Notes under the pieces: model-generated | What the model was told of the DNA's origin: nothing | Databases searched by the model: none | What the model saw: only the letters and a program-made list of their open reading frames with translations | Shown: positions 44,661-53,701 of the stretch, one piece after another | Layout: each line of letters opens with the position of its first letter | Numbering within the stretch: the stretch's first letter is position 1 | Translations under genes and position numbers: made by a program | From: Fibrisoma limi BUZ 3 | GTDB taxonomy: Bacteria; Bacteroidota; Bacteroidia; Cytophagales; Spirosomataceae | Assembly (NCBI RefSeq): GCF_000296815.2 | Contig: NZ_CAIT01000009.1 | Span: forward strand, 558,001-622,000 | Direction of reading: 5' to 3' | DNA length: 64,000 bases

Positions 44661-44708
44661 CCCTCGAAAAAGAGGCAGTTGACTAGCTGTCTCTTTTTCG
44701 AGGGTTTT
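44661..44708 (+). terminator. Terminator after susCD
   Basis: 14-bp stem (44661-44674 with 44691-44704) and inner pairs with one wobble, then TTTTC. Placed 10 bp after the SusD stop. Confidence 0.8.
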
Positions 44709-44818
44709 CTTTGCAAAGACGTTCCTTTCGGTTTGTCTCCTAGTGCTATTCCTAACTCCTACCTTAATGATTAAGCCATTGATAGCCGACGGATCTGATC
44801 CGGCTCTTCACTTACGTC

Positions 44819-46387
44819 ATGCACTTGACAAGCGTTATACGCATTGCATTTTACGGAGGCATTTTCGCCATTCTGGGTAGTATTGCCATAAATTGCCAAT
44901 CGGCGAACCCCCAGGACGAACAGGCGGCAGAAGGTCAGCGGCTAGCCCAGCAATACTGCGGTACCTGCCATCTGCCGGTCGACCCTCAGGCCCTTGACAA
45001 ACAGACCTGGCACAAGCGCGTTTTGCCCACAATGGCCCCTAAACTAGGGTTGGAAGTCTGGCAAACCAACCATTATTACCAGCCGCCCTCTGCCACAATC
45101 TCCCTGAACGACTGGAACAAGCTGGTCGCCTACTACGAGGAGAATGCCCCGGCAAAACCCCGTTCGACTAAACCGCAGAAGTCCTCACCGGACTGGGCTG
45201 TTTTTGAGCTGGTCAAGCCCACCACAAAAGCCAACCCCGGTAGCGAAGCCACAACAACGCTGGTCGCCATTGACGCTACGAGCGGTCAGATTTATTCCAG
45301 CAGCGAAACGGCCCCTGCTCTAACCGGCTGGAATGCATCCCTCTCCCCCTCACGTCTTGCCGCCTTGCCTTCACCCGCCGTGCAGGCAGTCAGAACCACG
45401 ACTACTGGTGGTACGTCGGAGCTGGTATTGACCTGCATTGGTACCATGCTGGCAGTTGATCAACCTATCGGCGAGGTCATGGCGCTTAACCTTAATGAGC
45501 CAACCCGCCCACCTGTTTCCCTGGCTCGGCAGTTCCCCCGTCCTATCCAGTCCGTTCCGGGCGATTTCAACCGCGATGGCCGTACCGACTGGATCGTTTG
45601 CGGGTTTGGTCATAATTCGGGCGGTTTGTATTATCTCAAACAGCGGCCGGACCGGCAGTTCGAGCGGGTCACGATCAAAAACGTACCCGGAGCCACCCAG
45701 GTCATTCCCGGCGACTTTAACCGGGACGGCTGGCTGGATTTCATGGCGCTGTTCGCTCATGCCGACGAAGGCATCTGGTTGTTTACCAACAATCAACAAG
45801 GTGGTTTTACGGAAGAAAACGTACTACGATTTCCGCCGGTGTACGGGTCAACCAGCTTTCAGATGGTCGACTTTAATCGGGATGGCAAACTCGATATTCT
45901 GTACACCTGTGGCGATAACAGTGATTATTCGCGGGTGCTGAAGCCGTTCCATGGTATCTACCTCTTTCTGAACAAAGGCAGCCATCGCTACGAACAAGCT
46001 TTTTTCTATCCGCTGAATGGCTGCACAAAAGCCGTGGCGACTGATTTTGATCTGGATGGCGACCTGGACATAGCCGCCATTGCTTTCTTCGCGGATTTAA
46101 AAGAAGCCGCTCCGCAAACGTTCATATATCTGGAGCAGCAGAAACCATTAGCGTTTGCTGCGCATGCCGTACCGATTCACGCTTACGGACGATGGCTTTG
46201 CATGGATGTCAATGATTGGGATCAGGACCACGATCCGGATATTGTACTGGGCAACTACGCCAAAGGATTCCTCAATGAAGCTGGTTTACGACCAACGTGG
46301 AACAGTCACGTACCGCTGATTGTGTTGAGAAACCAGACGCGTAATCCATCGGCAAAAACGCTCGCTGACCTGACAAATCATCAATAA
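44819..46387 (+). CDS. Lipoprotein with heme c site and FG-GAP/VCBS repeats
   Basis: 522 residues. A probable lipoprotein signal ends at Cys26 (IAINC). Next comes a small class I cytochrome c-like domain: CGTCH (residues 47-51) binds heme c covalently, and the Met in TMAPKLG at 72 is a candidate axial ligand. The rest consists of FG-GAP/VCBS beta-propeller blades with Asp-rich loops: GDFNRDGRTDWIVCG, GDFNRDGWLDFMALF, VDFNRDGKLDILYTC, TDFDLDGDLDIAAIA and NDWDQDHDPDIVLGN. Cytochrome and propeller fusions of this type occur in Bacteroidota and Planctomycetota; their role is unknown, perhaps oxidation of a sugar or binding a redox partner. Follows susCD after a terminator. Confidence 0.83.
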   Translation: MHLTSVIRIAFYGGIFAILGSIAINCQSANPQDEQAAEGQRLAQQYCGTCHLPVDPQALDKQTWHKRVLPTMAPKLGLEVWQTNHYYQPPSATISLNDWNKLVAYYEENAPAKPRSTKPQKSSPDWAVFELVKPTTKANPGSEATTTLVAIDATSGQIYSSSETAPALTGWNASLSPSRLAALPSPAVQAVRTTTTGGTSELVLTCIGTMLAVDQPIGEVMALNLNEPTRPPVSLARQFPRPIQSVPGDFNRDGRTDWIVCGFGHNSGGLYYLKQRPDRQFERVTIKNVPGATQVIPGDFNRDGWLDFMALFAHADEGIWLFTNNQQGGFTEENVLRFPPVYGSTSFQMVDFNRDGKLDILYTCGDNSDYSRVLKPFHGIYLFLNKGSHRYEQAFFYPLNGCTKAVATDFDLDGDLDIAAIAFFADLKEAAPQTFIYLEQQKPLAFAAHAVPIHAYGRWLCMDVNDWDQDHDPDIVLGNYAKGFLNEAGLRPTWNSHVPLIVLRNQTRNPSAKTLADLTNHQ

Positions 46388-46621
46388 ATGAAATCGTCAA
46401 TGAACACGGAAAACGACAAAGACACGTACCTGCGGCTTTACAACCGGCTGCGGCAGTTGCGGGACGCGTTGGTTGAGTTCTACGGCCTCAACGGCGACCT
46501 GAAGCAACTCGATCCGGATAAATACCAACAGTGTCAGAAACAGATCAATGAATTGAATCGCCAATTACGATCGCTGCGGCTGCAATTACTGATGATGAAG
46601 GTTGAGCTTCCTTCAGGCTAA
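46388..46621 (+). CDS. Small coiled-coil hypothetical protein
   Basis: 77 residues, almost wholly amphipathic helix with many Leu, Gln, Arg (YLRLYNRLRQLRDALVEFYG, INELNRQLRSLRLQLLMMK), so probably a short coiled coil. Its ATG comes directly after the stop of the cytochrome/FG-GAP gene, which suggests translation coupling. Function unknown. Confidence 0.6.
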   Translation: MKSSMNTENDKDTYLRLYNRLRQLRDALVEFYGLNGDLKQLDPDKYQQCQKQINELNRQLRSLRLQLLMMKVELPSG

Positions 46622-46968
46622 AACACCATGCTGTCTCCGTTACGTTTTAAACCTGCTGCCCGGCCATTCGGCCTGTAGATAATCCGACGTTTTCAACCAC
46701 GATTCTCACATAATTTTCCGGATTGCGGGCCACTCTCTGCTGGTACGCCCGGCATTACGTACCGAGTCAATCTATCTCCTTTACCTAGCTACTCTTCTAA
46801 AAAATCACTACGATAACTTCCTTATATTGCTAACATTATAACCCCATTGGTCAATTAACGCCGAATAAAGTATATATTTTTTTGTTATCGTTAATTTATT
46901 TATGTTTGTACAACTATCTTATACTAATTCTACCTCGATACTATTCTGTTAACCCTCTACCGTAACTT
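46622..46968. other. Intergenic region upstream of the FIST gene
   Basis: 347 bp, AT-rich in the second half. It must contain the promoter of the FIST-kinase-HPt operon, but no clean TAnnTTTG box was found. No gene seen. Confidence 0.5.
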
Positions 46969-48108
46969 ATGAAGATTGGACAGGTTAGGTTTGCAAACGG
47001 CAACTGGGAAGCGGCCTTGCAAGCGGATGAATTTGATCCAGATAAAGCGCATTTAGTACTGGCATTCGGTGGGCGTAGCCTGTTGGATACGCTTAAACCA
47101 TACCCCTACCTTCGCCAGATATACCCAAACGCTCAGATTGTCATCAACTCAACATCCGGCGAAATCTTTGCCGACCGGGTGCATGATGAAACCGTTGTGG
47201 CAACCGCCATTGAGTTTGAGAAGACAACCATTCGAACGAAGCTGGTCGACATCACTAACCATACGGAAAGCTACGAAGCCGGCCGAACCATCGCCGATGC
47301 CCTCGACGACGACGAACTGGCAGCTATCCTGCTCATCTCCGACGGCGGCATCGTGAACGGCAGTGACCTTACTGAGGCCATTAATCAACGTTTAAGCAGA
47401 CCCGTTCCCGTAACGGGCGGTATGGCGGGCGATGCCGATCGTTTTGAGCGTACGCTCGTTGGCCTGAACCAGGAACCTGCCCCCGGCCGGATCGTTGGCA
47501 TCGGCTTCTACGGGGCGGCCCTGAAAGTGGGGCACGGCTCCATGGGTGGCTGGGACGTATTCGGGCCGGAGCGCGAGGTAACCCAGTCGAATTACAACAC
47601 GCTATACCAACTGGACAATCGCCTGGCGCTTGACCTTTACAAGGATTATCTCGGTAAATACGCCGATGAACTGCCCGGTACGGCCCTGCTCTTTCCGCTC
47701 TCGATTCGTGCCACGAACGATTCGCCCATGCTGGTACGAACCATCCTGACGATCGACGAAAACCAGAAGAGTATGACCTTTGCCGGCGACATCCCGCAGG
47801 GGGCCTGTGTGCGCTTCATGCGGGCCAACCTCGATCGGCTGATTGACGCATCGGCCGTGGCTGCTCAGCGGGCCATGCAGCATACCGAATCTCCGCCGGA
47901 GCTAGCCCTGCTCATCAGTTGCGTAGGCCGCAAGCTGGTGCTGGGGCAGCGGACCGAAGAAGAAATTGAAGTTGCCCGTGACATTTTCGGTAAGACGCCC
48001 ATCATGACAGGCTTCTACTCCTATGGCGAGATTGCTCCGGTCGAGCAGGATTTGCGGGGGGAATTGCATAACCAGACCATGACCATCACTACCCTTTCGG
48101 AACGCTAA
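46969..48108 (+). CDS. FIST domain sensory protein
   Basis: 379 residues. FIST_N (from about 20 to 220) begins with HLVLAFGGRSLLD and STSGEI, then GGIVNGSDLTEAIN and PVTGGMAGD, and FIST_C follows to the end (LISCVGRKLVLGQRTEEE, FYSYGEIAP). FIST proteins are soluble cytoplasmic ligand-binding modules thought to sense small molecules such as amino acids. It is the first gene of a three-gene operon and ends 9 bp before a hybrid histidine kinase which itself has no sensor domain, so it is probably the input of that kinase. Confidence 0.92.
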   Translation: MKIGQVRFANGNWEAALQADEFDPDKAHLVLAFGGRSLLDTLKPYPYLRQIYPNAQIVINSTSGEIFADRVHDETVVATAIEFEKTTIRTKLVDITNHTESYEAGRTIADALDDDELAAILLISDGGIVNGSDLTEAINQRLSRPVPVTGGMAGDADRFERTLVGLNQEPAPGRIVGIGFYGAALKVGHGSMGGWDVFGPEREVTQSNYNTLYQLDNRLALDLYKDYLGKYADELPGTALLFPLSIRATNDSPMLVRTILTIDENQKSMTFAGDIPQGACVRFMRANLDRLIDASAVAAQRAMQHTESPPELALLISCVGRKLVLGQRTEEEIEVARDIFGKTPIMTGFYSYGEIAPVEQDLRGELHNQTMTITTLSER

Positions 48109-48117
48109 GGCCCCACT

Positions 48118-49647
48118 ATGGACACCCATTCCCTGCACAAGATTTTAAGTCGTCAGATTAACAAGCACCTGACCGAAGACTGCCTCAAGCACGAACGCTT
48201 CCAGCAATTTATTCGGGCTGTGAACGATTCCTATCACAATTTCGACCGCGACAAGGAGCTTCTCGAACACTCGGCTACGATGAATGATCGGGAATATGCC
48301 AAAATCAACCAGCAGTTGAAAGAGGAAATCAAACAGCGCCAGGAGTCGGTTGAAAAATTGATGCAGGCCATTCGGGCAATTGAAATTCCGGCAGAGGAAG
48401 ACATACCTGATTTTGCTCCAGACAATACGGTGCCGCTGGTAAACTACCTGCGAAAGCAGATTGAGTACCGCAAAACGATAGAAGCCGAACTCCGCCAGGC
48501 CAAAGAAGTGGCCGAAAGCGCAACCCAGGCCAAGTCAGAGTTTCTGTCGATGATGAGCCATGAGATACGGACACCGCTGAACGGAATTGTCGGCATGACG
48601 TACCTGATGATGCAGGAAGAGGTACCTGATCCACTCCTCGAAAACCTGAAGACCCTCCAGTTCTCCATCGAACACCTCCAGGCGCTGATCAACGACGTAT
48701 TGGATTTTAGTAAGATTGAAGCCGGACGAGTAGAGCTGGAAGAGACCCCTTTTAACTTCAAGCATCTGGTTTCGAACATCAAGCGGGCGCAGCAGGCCAA
48801 GGCCCACGAAAATGGCAACCGGATTCGGGTTATGATCGACGACGATATTCCGGAAGTCCTCATCGGCGATTCGCTGCGCATCGGGCAGGTGCTGACAAAC
48901 CTGACGTCGAATGCCATCAAGTTTACGCGCCAGGGAACCATTACCATCGAGTTGGCGCTGCAACACCGAACCGACAAACGGGCCACGATCTACGTATCGG
49001 TTCAGGACACGGGTATCGGCATCGCTCCTGACCGCCACGCGGCTATCTTCAATATGTTTACCCAGGCCGACTCAGCCACCACCCGGCAATTCGGCGGAAC
49101 GGGGTTGGGACTGGTGATTACCAAAAAATTACTGGAACTTTATGGCAGCCGAATCCAGGTCGAAAGCGAACTAGGCAAAGGTGCTCAGTTTTACTTTGAA
49201 CTGGATCTGGCCATCGGGCACGAGATTACTGAAACCCCGCTGGCTACCGATACGGTTGATACTGAAACCCTGAAGGGCGTACGCATCCTGCTCGTCGAAG
49301 ATTATCCGGTCAACGTGAAAGTAGCCCTGAAATTTCTGTACAAGTGGGGTATTGACGTCGATACCGCCGAAAACGGCCAGATTGCCCTCGATAAGTTCGT
49401 TGGCGGTCGCTACGACATCATTCTGATGGATTTACAGATGCCGGTTATGGATGGCTACACCGCAACCCAGGAGATCCGGAAAGTAAGCAGTACAATTCCG
49501 ATCATTGCTCTGACGGCCTCGGCCACTTTCAGCAATAAAGACCGGGCCCTGAGCGTAGGGATGAATGATTATCTCACGAAACCTTTCAATCCAAAGGATC
49601 TTTTTAATAAAATTGCCCGATACACCCAACGTCAACTGCCGGTCTGA
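48118..49647 (+). CDS. Hybrid histidine kinase (HisKA, HATPase, REC)
   Basis: 509 residues with no transmembrane segment. A coiled N-terminal region (1-130) leads to HisKA with phospho-acceptor His148 (SMMSHEIRTPLNG), an ATPase domain (N-box NLTSNAIKFT, G1 DTGIGI, G2 GGTGLGL) and a C-terminal receiver domain with Asp438 (ILMDLQMPVMDG) and the end ALTASATFSNK/LTKPF. No PAS, GAF or membrane sensor is present, which fits with signal input from the neighbouring FIST protein. Phosphate should go His to Asp within the kinase and then to the HPt gene product next door. Confidence 0.95.
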   Translation: MDTHSLHKILSRQINKHLTEDCLKHERFQQFIRAVNDSYHNFDRDKELLEHSATMNDREYAKINQQLKEEIKQRQESVEKLMQAIRAIEIPAEEDIPDFAPDNTVPLVNYLRKQIEYRKTIEAELRQAKEVAESATQAKSEFLSMMSHEIRTPLNGIVGMTYLMMQEEVPDPLLENLKTLQFSIEHLQALINDVLDFSKIEAGRVELEETPFNFKHLVSNIKRAQQAKAHENGNRIRVMIDDDIPEVLIGDSLRIGQVLTNLTSNAIKFTRQGTITIELALQHRTDKRATIYVSVQDTGIGIAPDRHAAIFNMFTQADSATTRQFGGTGLGLVITKKLLELYGSRIQVESELGKGAQFYFELDLAIGHEITETPLATDTVDTETLKGVRILLVEDYPVNVKVALKFLYKWGIDVDTAENGQIALDKFVGGRYDIILMDLQMPVMDGYTATQEIRKVSSTIPIIALTASATFSNKDRALSVGMNDYLTKPFNPKDLFNKIARYTQRQLPV

Positions 49648-49678
49648 CCTCGGGGCTTTTTCATTTTCAGCCATTACT

Positions 49679-50050
49679 ATGTTCACGACACCTACCCCCA
49701 TAACGCATACCATTGACCACGAACGACTGAACAGACTGCATGGGGGCGACCAACGGCAGATTGTCAACGTACTGACCATTTTCATTGATGAAGTCATGCC
49801 TGATTTCGATGATCTTGAGGGCAGTATCCAGCAGGAAATGTGGCCGGACGTAGCCGATAAAGCCCACAAAATCCTACCGTGGATGGGCATGGCCGGTCTG
49901 ACCTCCCTGGAAAGTGAACTGCGCTCGCTTGAACAACTGGCGAAGACTAACCCGGCACCCGACGTACTGATAAACCACTGGAAACAGTTCAGACAAGCGC
50001 TTGGCGAAACGCTCCCCCTTGTTATTCAGGAACGTAACCGGCTCGCCTAG
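49679..50050 (+). CDS. HPt phosphotransfer protein
   Basis: 123 residues from the ATG at 49679 (MFTTPTPITHTI). The start at 49565 in the same frame overlaps the kinase gene and adds 38 non-homologous residues, so it is rejected. The four-helix HPt core has the phosphorylatable His63 in VADKAHKILPWMGMAGL, with the usual L-x-x-L-E pattern after it. It would take the phosphate from the receiver of the hybrid kinase and pass it on to a response regulator outside this window. Third and last gene of the FIST-kinase-HPt group, closed by the hairpin at 50115. Confidence 0.85.
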   Translation: MFTTPTPITHTIDHERLNRLHGGDQRQIVNVLTIFIDEVMPDFDDLEGSIQQEMWPDVADKAHKILPWMGMAGLTSLESELRSLEQLAKTNPAPDVLINHWKQFRQALGETLPLVIQERNRLA

Positions 50051-50114
50051 GCAAACACCCCCGGCAACCGATTCCTCAGTAGAAAACATTCTCATCCCAC
50101 CGTTTTGTGCGCAG

Positions 50115-50145
50115 AGCCGTCCGGATACGTATCCGGACGGCTTTT
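50115..50145 (+). terminator. Terminator after the HPt gene
   Basis: 28-bp perfect palindrome (50115-50142), GC-rich, followed by TTT. Ends the FIST-kinase-HPt operon. Confidence 0.75.
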
Positions 50146-50218
50146 GTGCGATTAAGTGGCCTGGTTTTGTGCCCATCTAAGCGCTAAATCGAGTAGATTC
50201 GCGCAGCTTTTACCAACA

Positions 50219-51325
50219 ATGACTATGGTTCAGGTTCGTTCGCTTGCCCGCTATCTGGAAGCCTTTGCCCCCCTCGCCTATCAGGAATCGTACGACAATG
50301 CCGGATTGATCGTCGGCGACCCCGATATGGAAATAACCGGTGTCCTGGTTGCGCTCGATGCCACCGAAACCGTTATTGACGAAGCCATTGCCAAAGGCTG
50401 CAACGTAGTGGTAGCCCACCATCCCATTATTTTCAAGGGGCTTAAGAAACTGAACGGGAAGAACTACGTAGAGCGGACTGTCATTAAAGCCATCCGCAAC
50501 GATGTAGCCATCTACGCAGCCCACACCAACCTTGACAACGTAGCCGGCGGAGTCAATTTCAAGATTGCCGAAAAGCTGGGATTGCAACACGTTCGCATTC
50601 TAGCTCCCAAAACGCAGGTCCTTAGCAAGCTGGTTGTCTTTGTGCCGGACAGTGATCTCGAGGCCGTATTAACTGCGATCTACGACGCCGGGGCGGGTCG
50701 AATCGGTACGTATGAACACTGCTCGTTCCGCGTGGGTGGCACCGGTACGTTCAGGCCGCTCGATGGAGCTAACCCAACCGTGGGTGAGATTGGCCTGGAC
50801 GAAACCGTCGATGAACACCGGCTGGAAGTTATTCTCCCCGCCTACCTCGAAAACAGTGTGGTAGCTGCCATCCAGAAAGCTCATTCCTACGAGGTCCCCG
50901 CCTACGATGTTTACCCGCTCAATAATGCCAATCAGGAGGTTGGGTCAGGGGCCGTTGGTGAACTTTCCGAAGCCATGAACTTACCGGACTGGCTGGCGTA
51001 TCTGAAGCAACAGATGCACCTCAATGTCATTCGTTACACTCCCTGGCGGGGCACGCCGATCAGGCGAATTGCCGTTTGTGGTGGTGTCGGAAGCTTTTTG
51101 CTCAACGACGCCGTTCGGGCCGGGGCCGATGTGTTCGTAACGGCGGATTACAAGTACCACGAGTTTTTTGACGCCGACGGCCGGATCGTGATCTGCGACA
51201 TCGGTCATTACGAGAGCGAAGTTTTCACGAAAGAGCTGATTATTCAGCAATTGTCAAAACATTTCCGTACTTTTGCGGTAATTTTATCTGATACGGTCAC
51301 TAACCCCGTTCAGTACTTCACGTAG
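50219..51325 (+). CDS. Nif3-like dinuclear metal centre protein (GTP cyclohydrolase 1 type 2 family)
   Basis: 368 residues from ATG at 50219 (MTMVQVRSLARYLEAFAPL). The Nif3 halves carry the metal ligands: VVAHHPIIFKGLK, AAHTNLDNVAGGVN and near the end DIGHYESE. In between, about residues 115-235, lies the PII/CutA1-like insertion present in long Nif3 proteins. The family name includes GTP cyclohydrolase but the true reaction is unsettled. It is followed after 17 bp by a zinc-ribbon protein; I recall these two genes as frequent neighbours in Bacteroidota, but have not checked it. Confidence 0.9.
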   Translation: MTMVQVRSLARYLEAFAPLAYQESYDNAGLIVGDPDMEITGVLVALDATETVIDEAIAKGCNVVVAHHPIIFKGLKKLNGKNYVERTVIKAIRNDVAIYAAHTNLDNVAGGVNFKIAEKLGLQHVRILAPKTQVLSKLVVFVPDSDLEAVLTAIYDAGAGRIGTYEHCSFRVGGTGTFRPLDGANPTVGEIGLDETVDEHRLEVILPAYLENSVVAAIQKAHSYEVPAYDVYPLNNANQEVGSGAVGELSEAMNLPDWLAYLKQQMHLNVIRYTPWRGTPIRRIAVCGGVGSFLLNDAVRAGADVFVTADYKYHEFFDADGRIVICDIGHYESEVFTKELIIQQLSKHFRTFAVILSDTVTNPVQYFT

Positions 51326-51342
51326 CACCAAATATACTCCGA

Positions 51343-52098
51343 ATGGAACTAACGATTGCGCAAAAGTTAGAGGCTCTTCTGAAACTGCAATCTCTTGATT
51401 CTCAATTAGACGAACTCATAAAAATCCGTGGTGGCCTGCCCGAGGAAGTGCGCGACCTGGAAGATGATATTGCCGGTTTTGAAACCCGGATCGGGAAGTT
51501 TAACGCCGAAATCAAGACGCTGGAAGAGGAAATTGAGCGCAACCGCATGGTAAAAAAAGACGCTGAAAAGCTGATCACCAAATACAAGGATCAGCAGATG
51601 AACGTCCGTAATAACCGCGAGTACGACGCCATTTCAAAAGAGATCGAACTTCAGTCGCTGGAGATCGAACTGGCCGAGAAACGCATCAACGAAGCGTCGT
51701 TCCGCATTCGTGGCAAAGAAGAGGAGATCAAAAACACGCAGAACGCCCTCAACGAACGGAAAGAGGATCTGAAAGCCAAGAAGCAGGAACTGGATCAGAT
51801 CACGTCCGAAAGCCAGGAAGAAGAAAAAGCGCTCAAAGATCAGCGGGAAGAACAGTCTACTCAGATTGAACCGCGGCTGTTGAACTCGTACAACAAAATC
51901 CGCGGTAACGCGCTCAATGGACTGGCTGTGGTGATGGTAAAACGCGGAGCCTGCGGTGGCTGCTTCAACGTAGTGCCGCCCCAGCGTCAGGCCGATATCA
52001 AAGACAAGAAGAAAATCATTGTTTGCGAACACTGCGGCCGGATTTTCGCCGATGTAGAAGGCGTACCCGAGCCGGCACCGGTTGGCCGCGGTCGGTAA
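51343..52098 (+). CDS. Coiled-coil protein with C-terminal zinc ribbon (DUF164/C4-type)
   Basis: 251 residues. Residues about 8-185 are a long, highly charged coiled-coil hairpin; residues 200-235 are a zinc ribbon with CGGC (in GACGGCFNVVPPQ) and CEHC (in IIVCEHCGRI). Proteins of this kind (Chlamydia CT398, Helicobacter HP0958 relatives) bind nucleic acid or sigma factors; the exact job here is unknown. It follows Nif3-like by 17 bp, likely one operon. Confidence 0.9.
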   Translation: MELTIAQKLEALLKLQSLDSQLDELIKIRGGLPEEVRDLEDDIAGFETRIGKFNAEIKTLEEEIERNRMVKKDAEKLITKYKDQQMNVRNNREYDAISKEIELQSLEIELAEKRINEASFRIRGKEEEIKNTQNALNERKEDLKAKKQELDQITSESQEEEKALKDQREEQSTQIEPRLLNSYNKIRGNALNGLAVVMVKRGACGGCFNVVPPQRQADIKDKKKIIVCEHCGRIFADVEGVPEPAPVGRGR

Positions 52099-52113
52099 GT
52101 CTTTCGACGTAGT

Positions 52114-52196
52114 AGCACACGGATGATACAGTTTATATCGGATCGGCGCGGATTTACCTCCGTGAGTATCCGTTTGATCTGTATCATCCGTGTGCT
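52114..52196. repeat. 18-bp inverted repeat with 47-bp spacer
   Basis: Perfect arms AGCACACGGATGATACAG (52114-52131) and its complement (52179-52196), followed by a T run. The spacer repeats the CGGAT/ATCCG theme. It could terminate the zinc-ribbon gene, and the right arm also encodes the signal peptide of the next gene. The style resembles a dispersed intergenic repeat. Confidence 0.7.
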
Positions 52197-53634
52197 TTTT
52201 TTTACCCTAACGGCCAACGCACAGGACTTCGTCTGGACACCGGGTTTACAACGGGCTTACTCGGATTGGCAGAAACTCAACGTACAGCCCGCTCGTCGGC
52301 TGATGGCGAATGAACCATCCTCGACGAATGGCATCCGGATCTTCGTCGACGACTTTGCCGACATGGTGACGCTCCTTGTGTCCGACGACGACAAAGCGTT
52401 TGCAAAAGTCAAAAACCGGGAAGATGCCCGGCTCGACGCCCTGCGAAAGCTCAGCGACCAGTCGCCCTGGCAACGATTCGCGCAGGCCGAAGTACGTTTA
52501 CACTGGGCATTTGTTAAGCTGAAGTTCGGCAAGGAAGTCAGCGCGTGCTGGGATGTGATTCGGGCGTACCGACTGCTGGTCGACAATCAAAAACGCTTTC
52601 CTGACTTTCTGCCAACCTATAAATCGCTGGGTACGCTCCATATCCTGATCGGCTCGGTCCCCGAGAACTACACCTGGGTCACAAATCTGCTTGGCTTACA
52701 GGGCACCATCCGGCAAGGTCAGCAGGAGCTGGCCAAAGCGCAGCAGGACCCACTCATGCGCACCGAGGCTCAACTGATCGATCTGCTCGTCCGGGCCTAC
52801 ATTTTGAAGTTTACCGATGCCGACGGACGCAATTTGCAGGAACTGGTGCGCAACAACCCGGACAACCTCCTGATTCATTTCCTGGCCGCTACGACCGAAC
52901 AGAAGAACGGCCACGGTGCCAAGGCGCTGGCTTACCTGGCGGCTCGCCCGGTTGGGGCCGACTACCTACCTATGCCCATCATAGACAACATATTGGGCGA
53001 TATTTACCTTCAGCAAGGTCAGTATGGCCGGGCAAGCGACCATCTCCGGCAGTTTCTCCGAATGTATAAGGGTCAGAATTTTCTGAAAGACGCTTATTAT
53101 AAACTCTTCCTCTGCCACTGGCTCGTCAACCAGGACGATCAGGCCCGATCCTACCTGCAGAAAGTCACTACGGTTGGGCAATTGGTCGTCGAGGCCGACA
53201 AAGCCGCACAAAAATTTGCGGACGTGTATTTCAGCAAAGGTTCGTCGCCCAACCAGAAGACATTGATGCGGGCGCGGCTGGCGTCGGACGGAGGCTTCAC
53301 CGACAGCGCCCTGGCGTATCTGCGGCCTTATTCCGAAGCTCGCTTTACGCTTACCGCCGAAAAGGCAGAGTACAACTATCGCCTGGGCCGTATCCACCAG
53401 CACCGGAATGAGCCGGAAGCCGCCATACCGTATCTCAAACGAGCCATCTCGCTGAGCGAAGCGGGTCAGTTGTCGTTCGGAGCGACGGCCTCGCTTCAAC
53501 TGGGTTATATCTACCAGCAAAAAAATGACCGGGACACCGCCCGGTCGTATTTTCAAAAAGCGCTCCGCTACAAGAATCACGAATACAAAAACAGCGTCGA
53601 CAACAAGGCGCGGGCGGCTTTGAATAGTTTGTAG
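52162..53634 (+). CDS. Exported TPR-repeat protein
   Basis: 490 residues from GTG at 52162 (SIRLICIIRVLFFTLTANA then QDFVWTP), which gives a short, well-formed signal peptide; the ATG at 52123 lies inside the left arm of an inverted repeat and would add 13 polar residues. The mature part has about 300-470 as TPR-like helix pairs: YLPMPIIDNILGDIYLQQGQYGRASDHL, AEYNYRLGRIHQHRNEPEAAIPYL, AASLQLGYIYQQKNDRDTARSYFQ-like units. Probably a periplasmic or outer-membrane scaffold of unknown partners. It is not clearly linked to the upstream operon because of the hairpin. Confidence 0.85.
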   Translation: MSIRLICIIRVLFFTLTANAQDFVWTPGLQRAYSDWQKLNVQPARRLMANEPSSTNGIRIFVDDFADMVTLLVSDDDKAFAKVKNREDARLDALRKLSDQSPWQRFAQAEVRLHWAFVKLKFGKEVSACWDVIRAYRLLVDNQKRFPDFLPTYKSLGTLHILIGSVPENYTWVTNLLGLQGTIRQGQQELAKAQQDPLMRTEAQLIDLLVRAYILKFTDADGRNLQELVRNNPDNLLIHFLAATTEQKNGHGAKALAYLAARPVGADYLPMPIIDNILGDIYLQQGQYGRASDHLRQFLRMYKGQNFLKDAYYKLFLCHWLVNQDDQARSYLQKVTTVGQLVVEADKAAQKFADVYFSKGSSPNQKTLMRARLASDGGFTDSALAYLRPYSEARFTLTAEKAEYNYRLGRIHQHRNEPEAAIPYLKRAISLSEAGQLSFGATASLQLGYIYQQKNDRDTARSYFQKALRYKNHEYKNSVDNKARAALNSL

Positions 53635-53690
53635 TTCGTGGTTTGTGGTTCGTAGTCAGACAACAACTATTAACCACCAACCACTAACTA
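53632..53690. repeat. Imperfect inverted repeat between the TPR and pgk genes
   Basis: Arms of 19 bp (53632-53650 with 53672-53690), two mismatches, made of TTCGTGG/TTTGTGG-type units, between convergent genes. The left arm touches the TPR stop codon. Probably a bidirectional terminator or a dispersed repeat. Confidence 0.5.
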
Positions 53691-53701
53691 AAAATCCAAC
53701 C

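Noticed and set aside
52123-52161. ATG at 52123 as the start of the TPR protein
   Set aside because: Lies within the left arm of the inverted repeat and adds polar residues before a good signal peptide that starts at GTG 52162.
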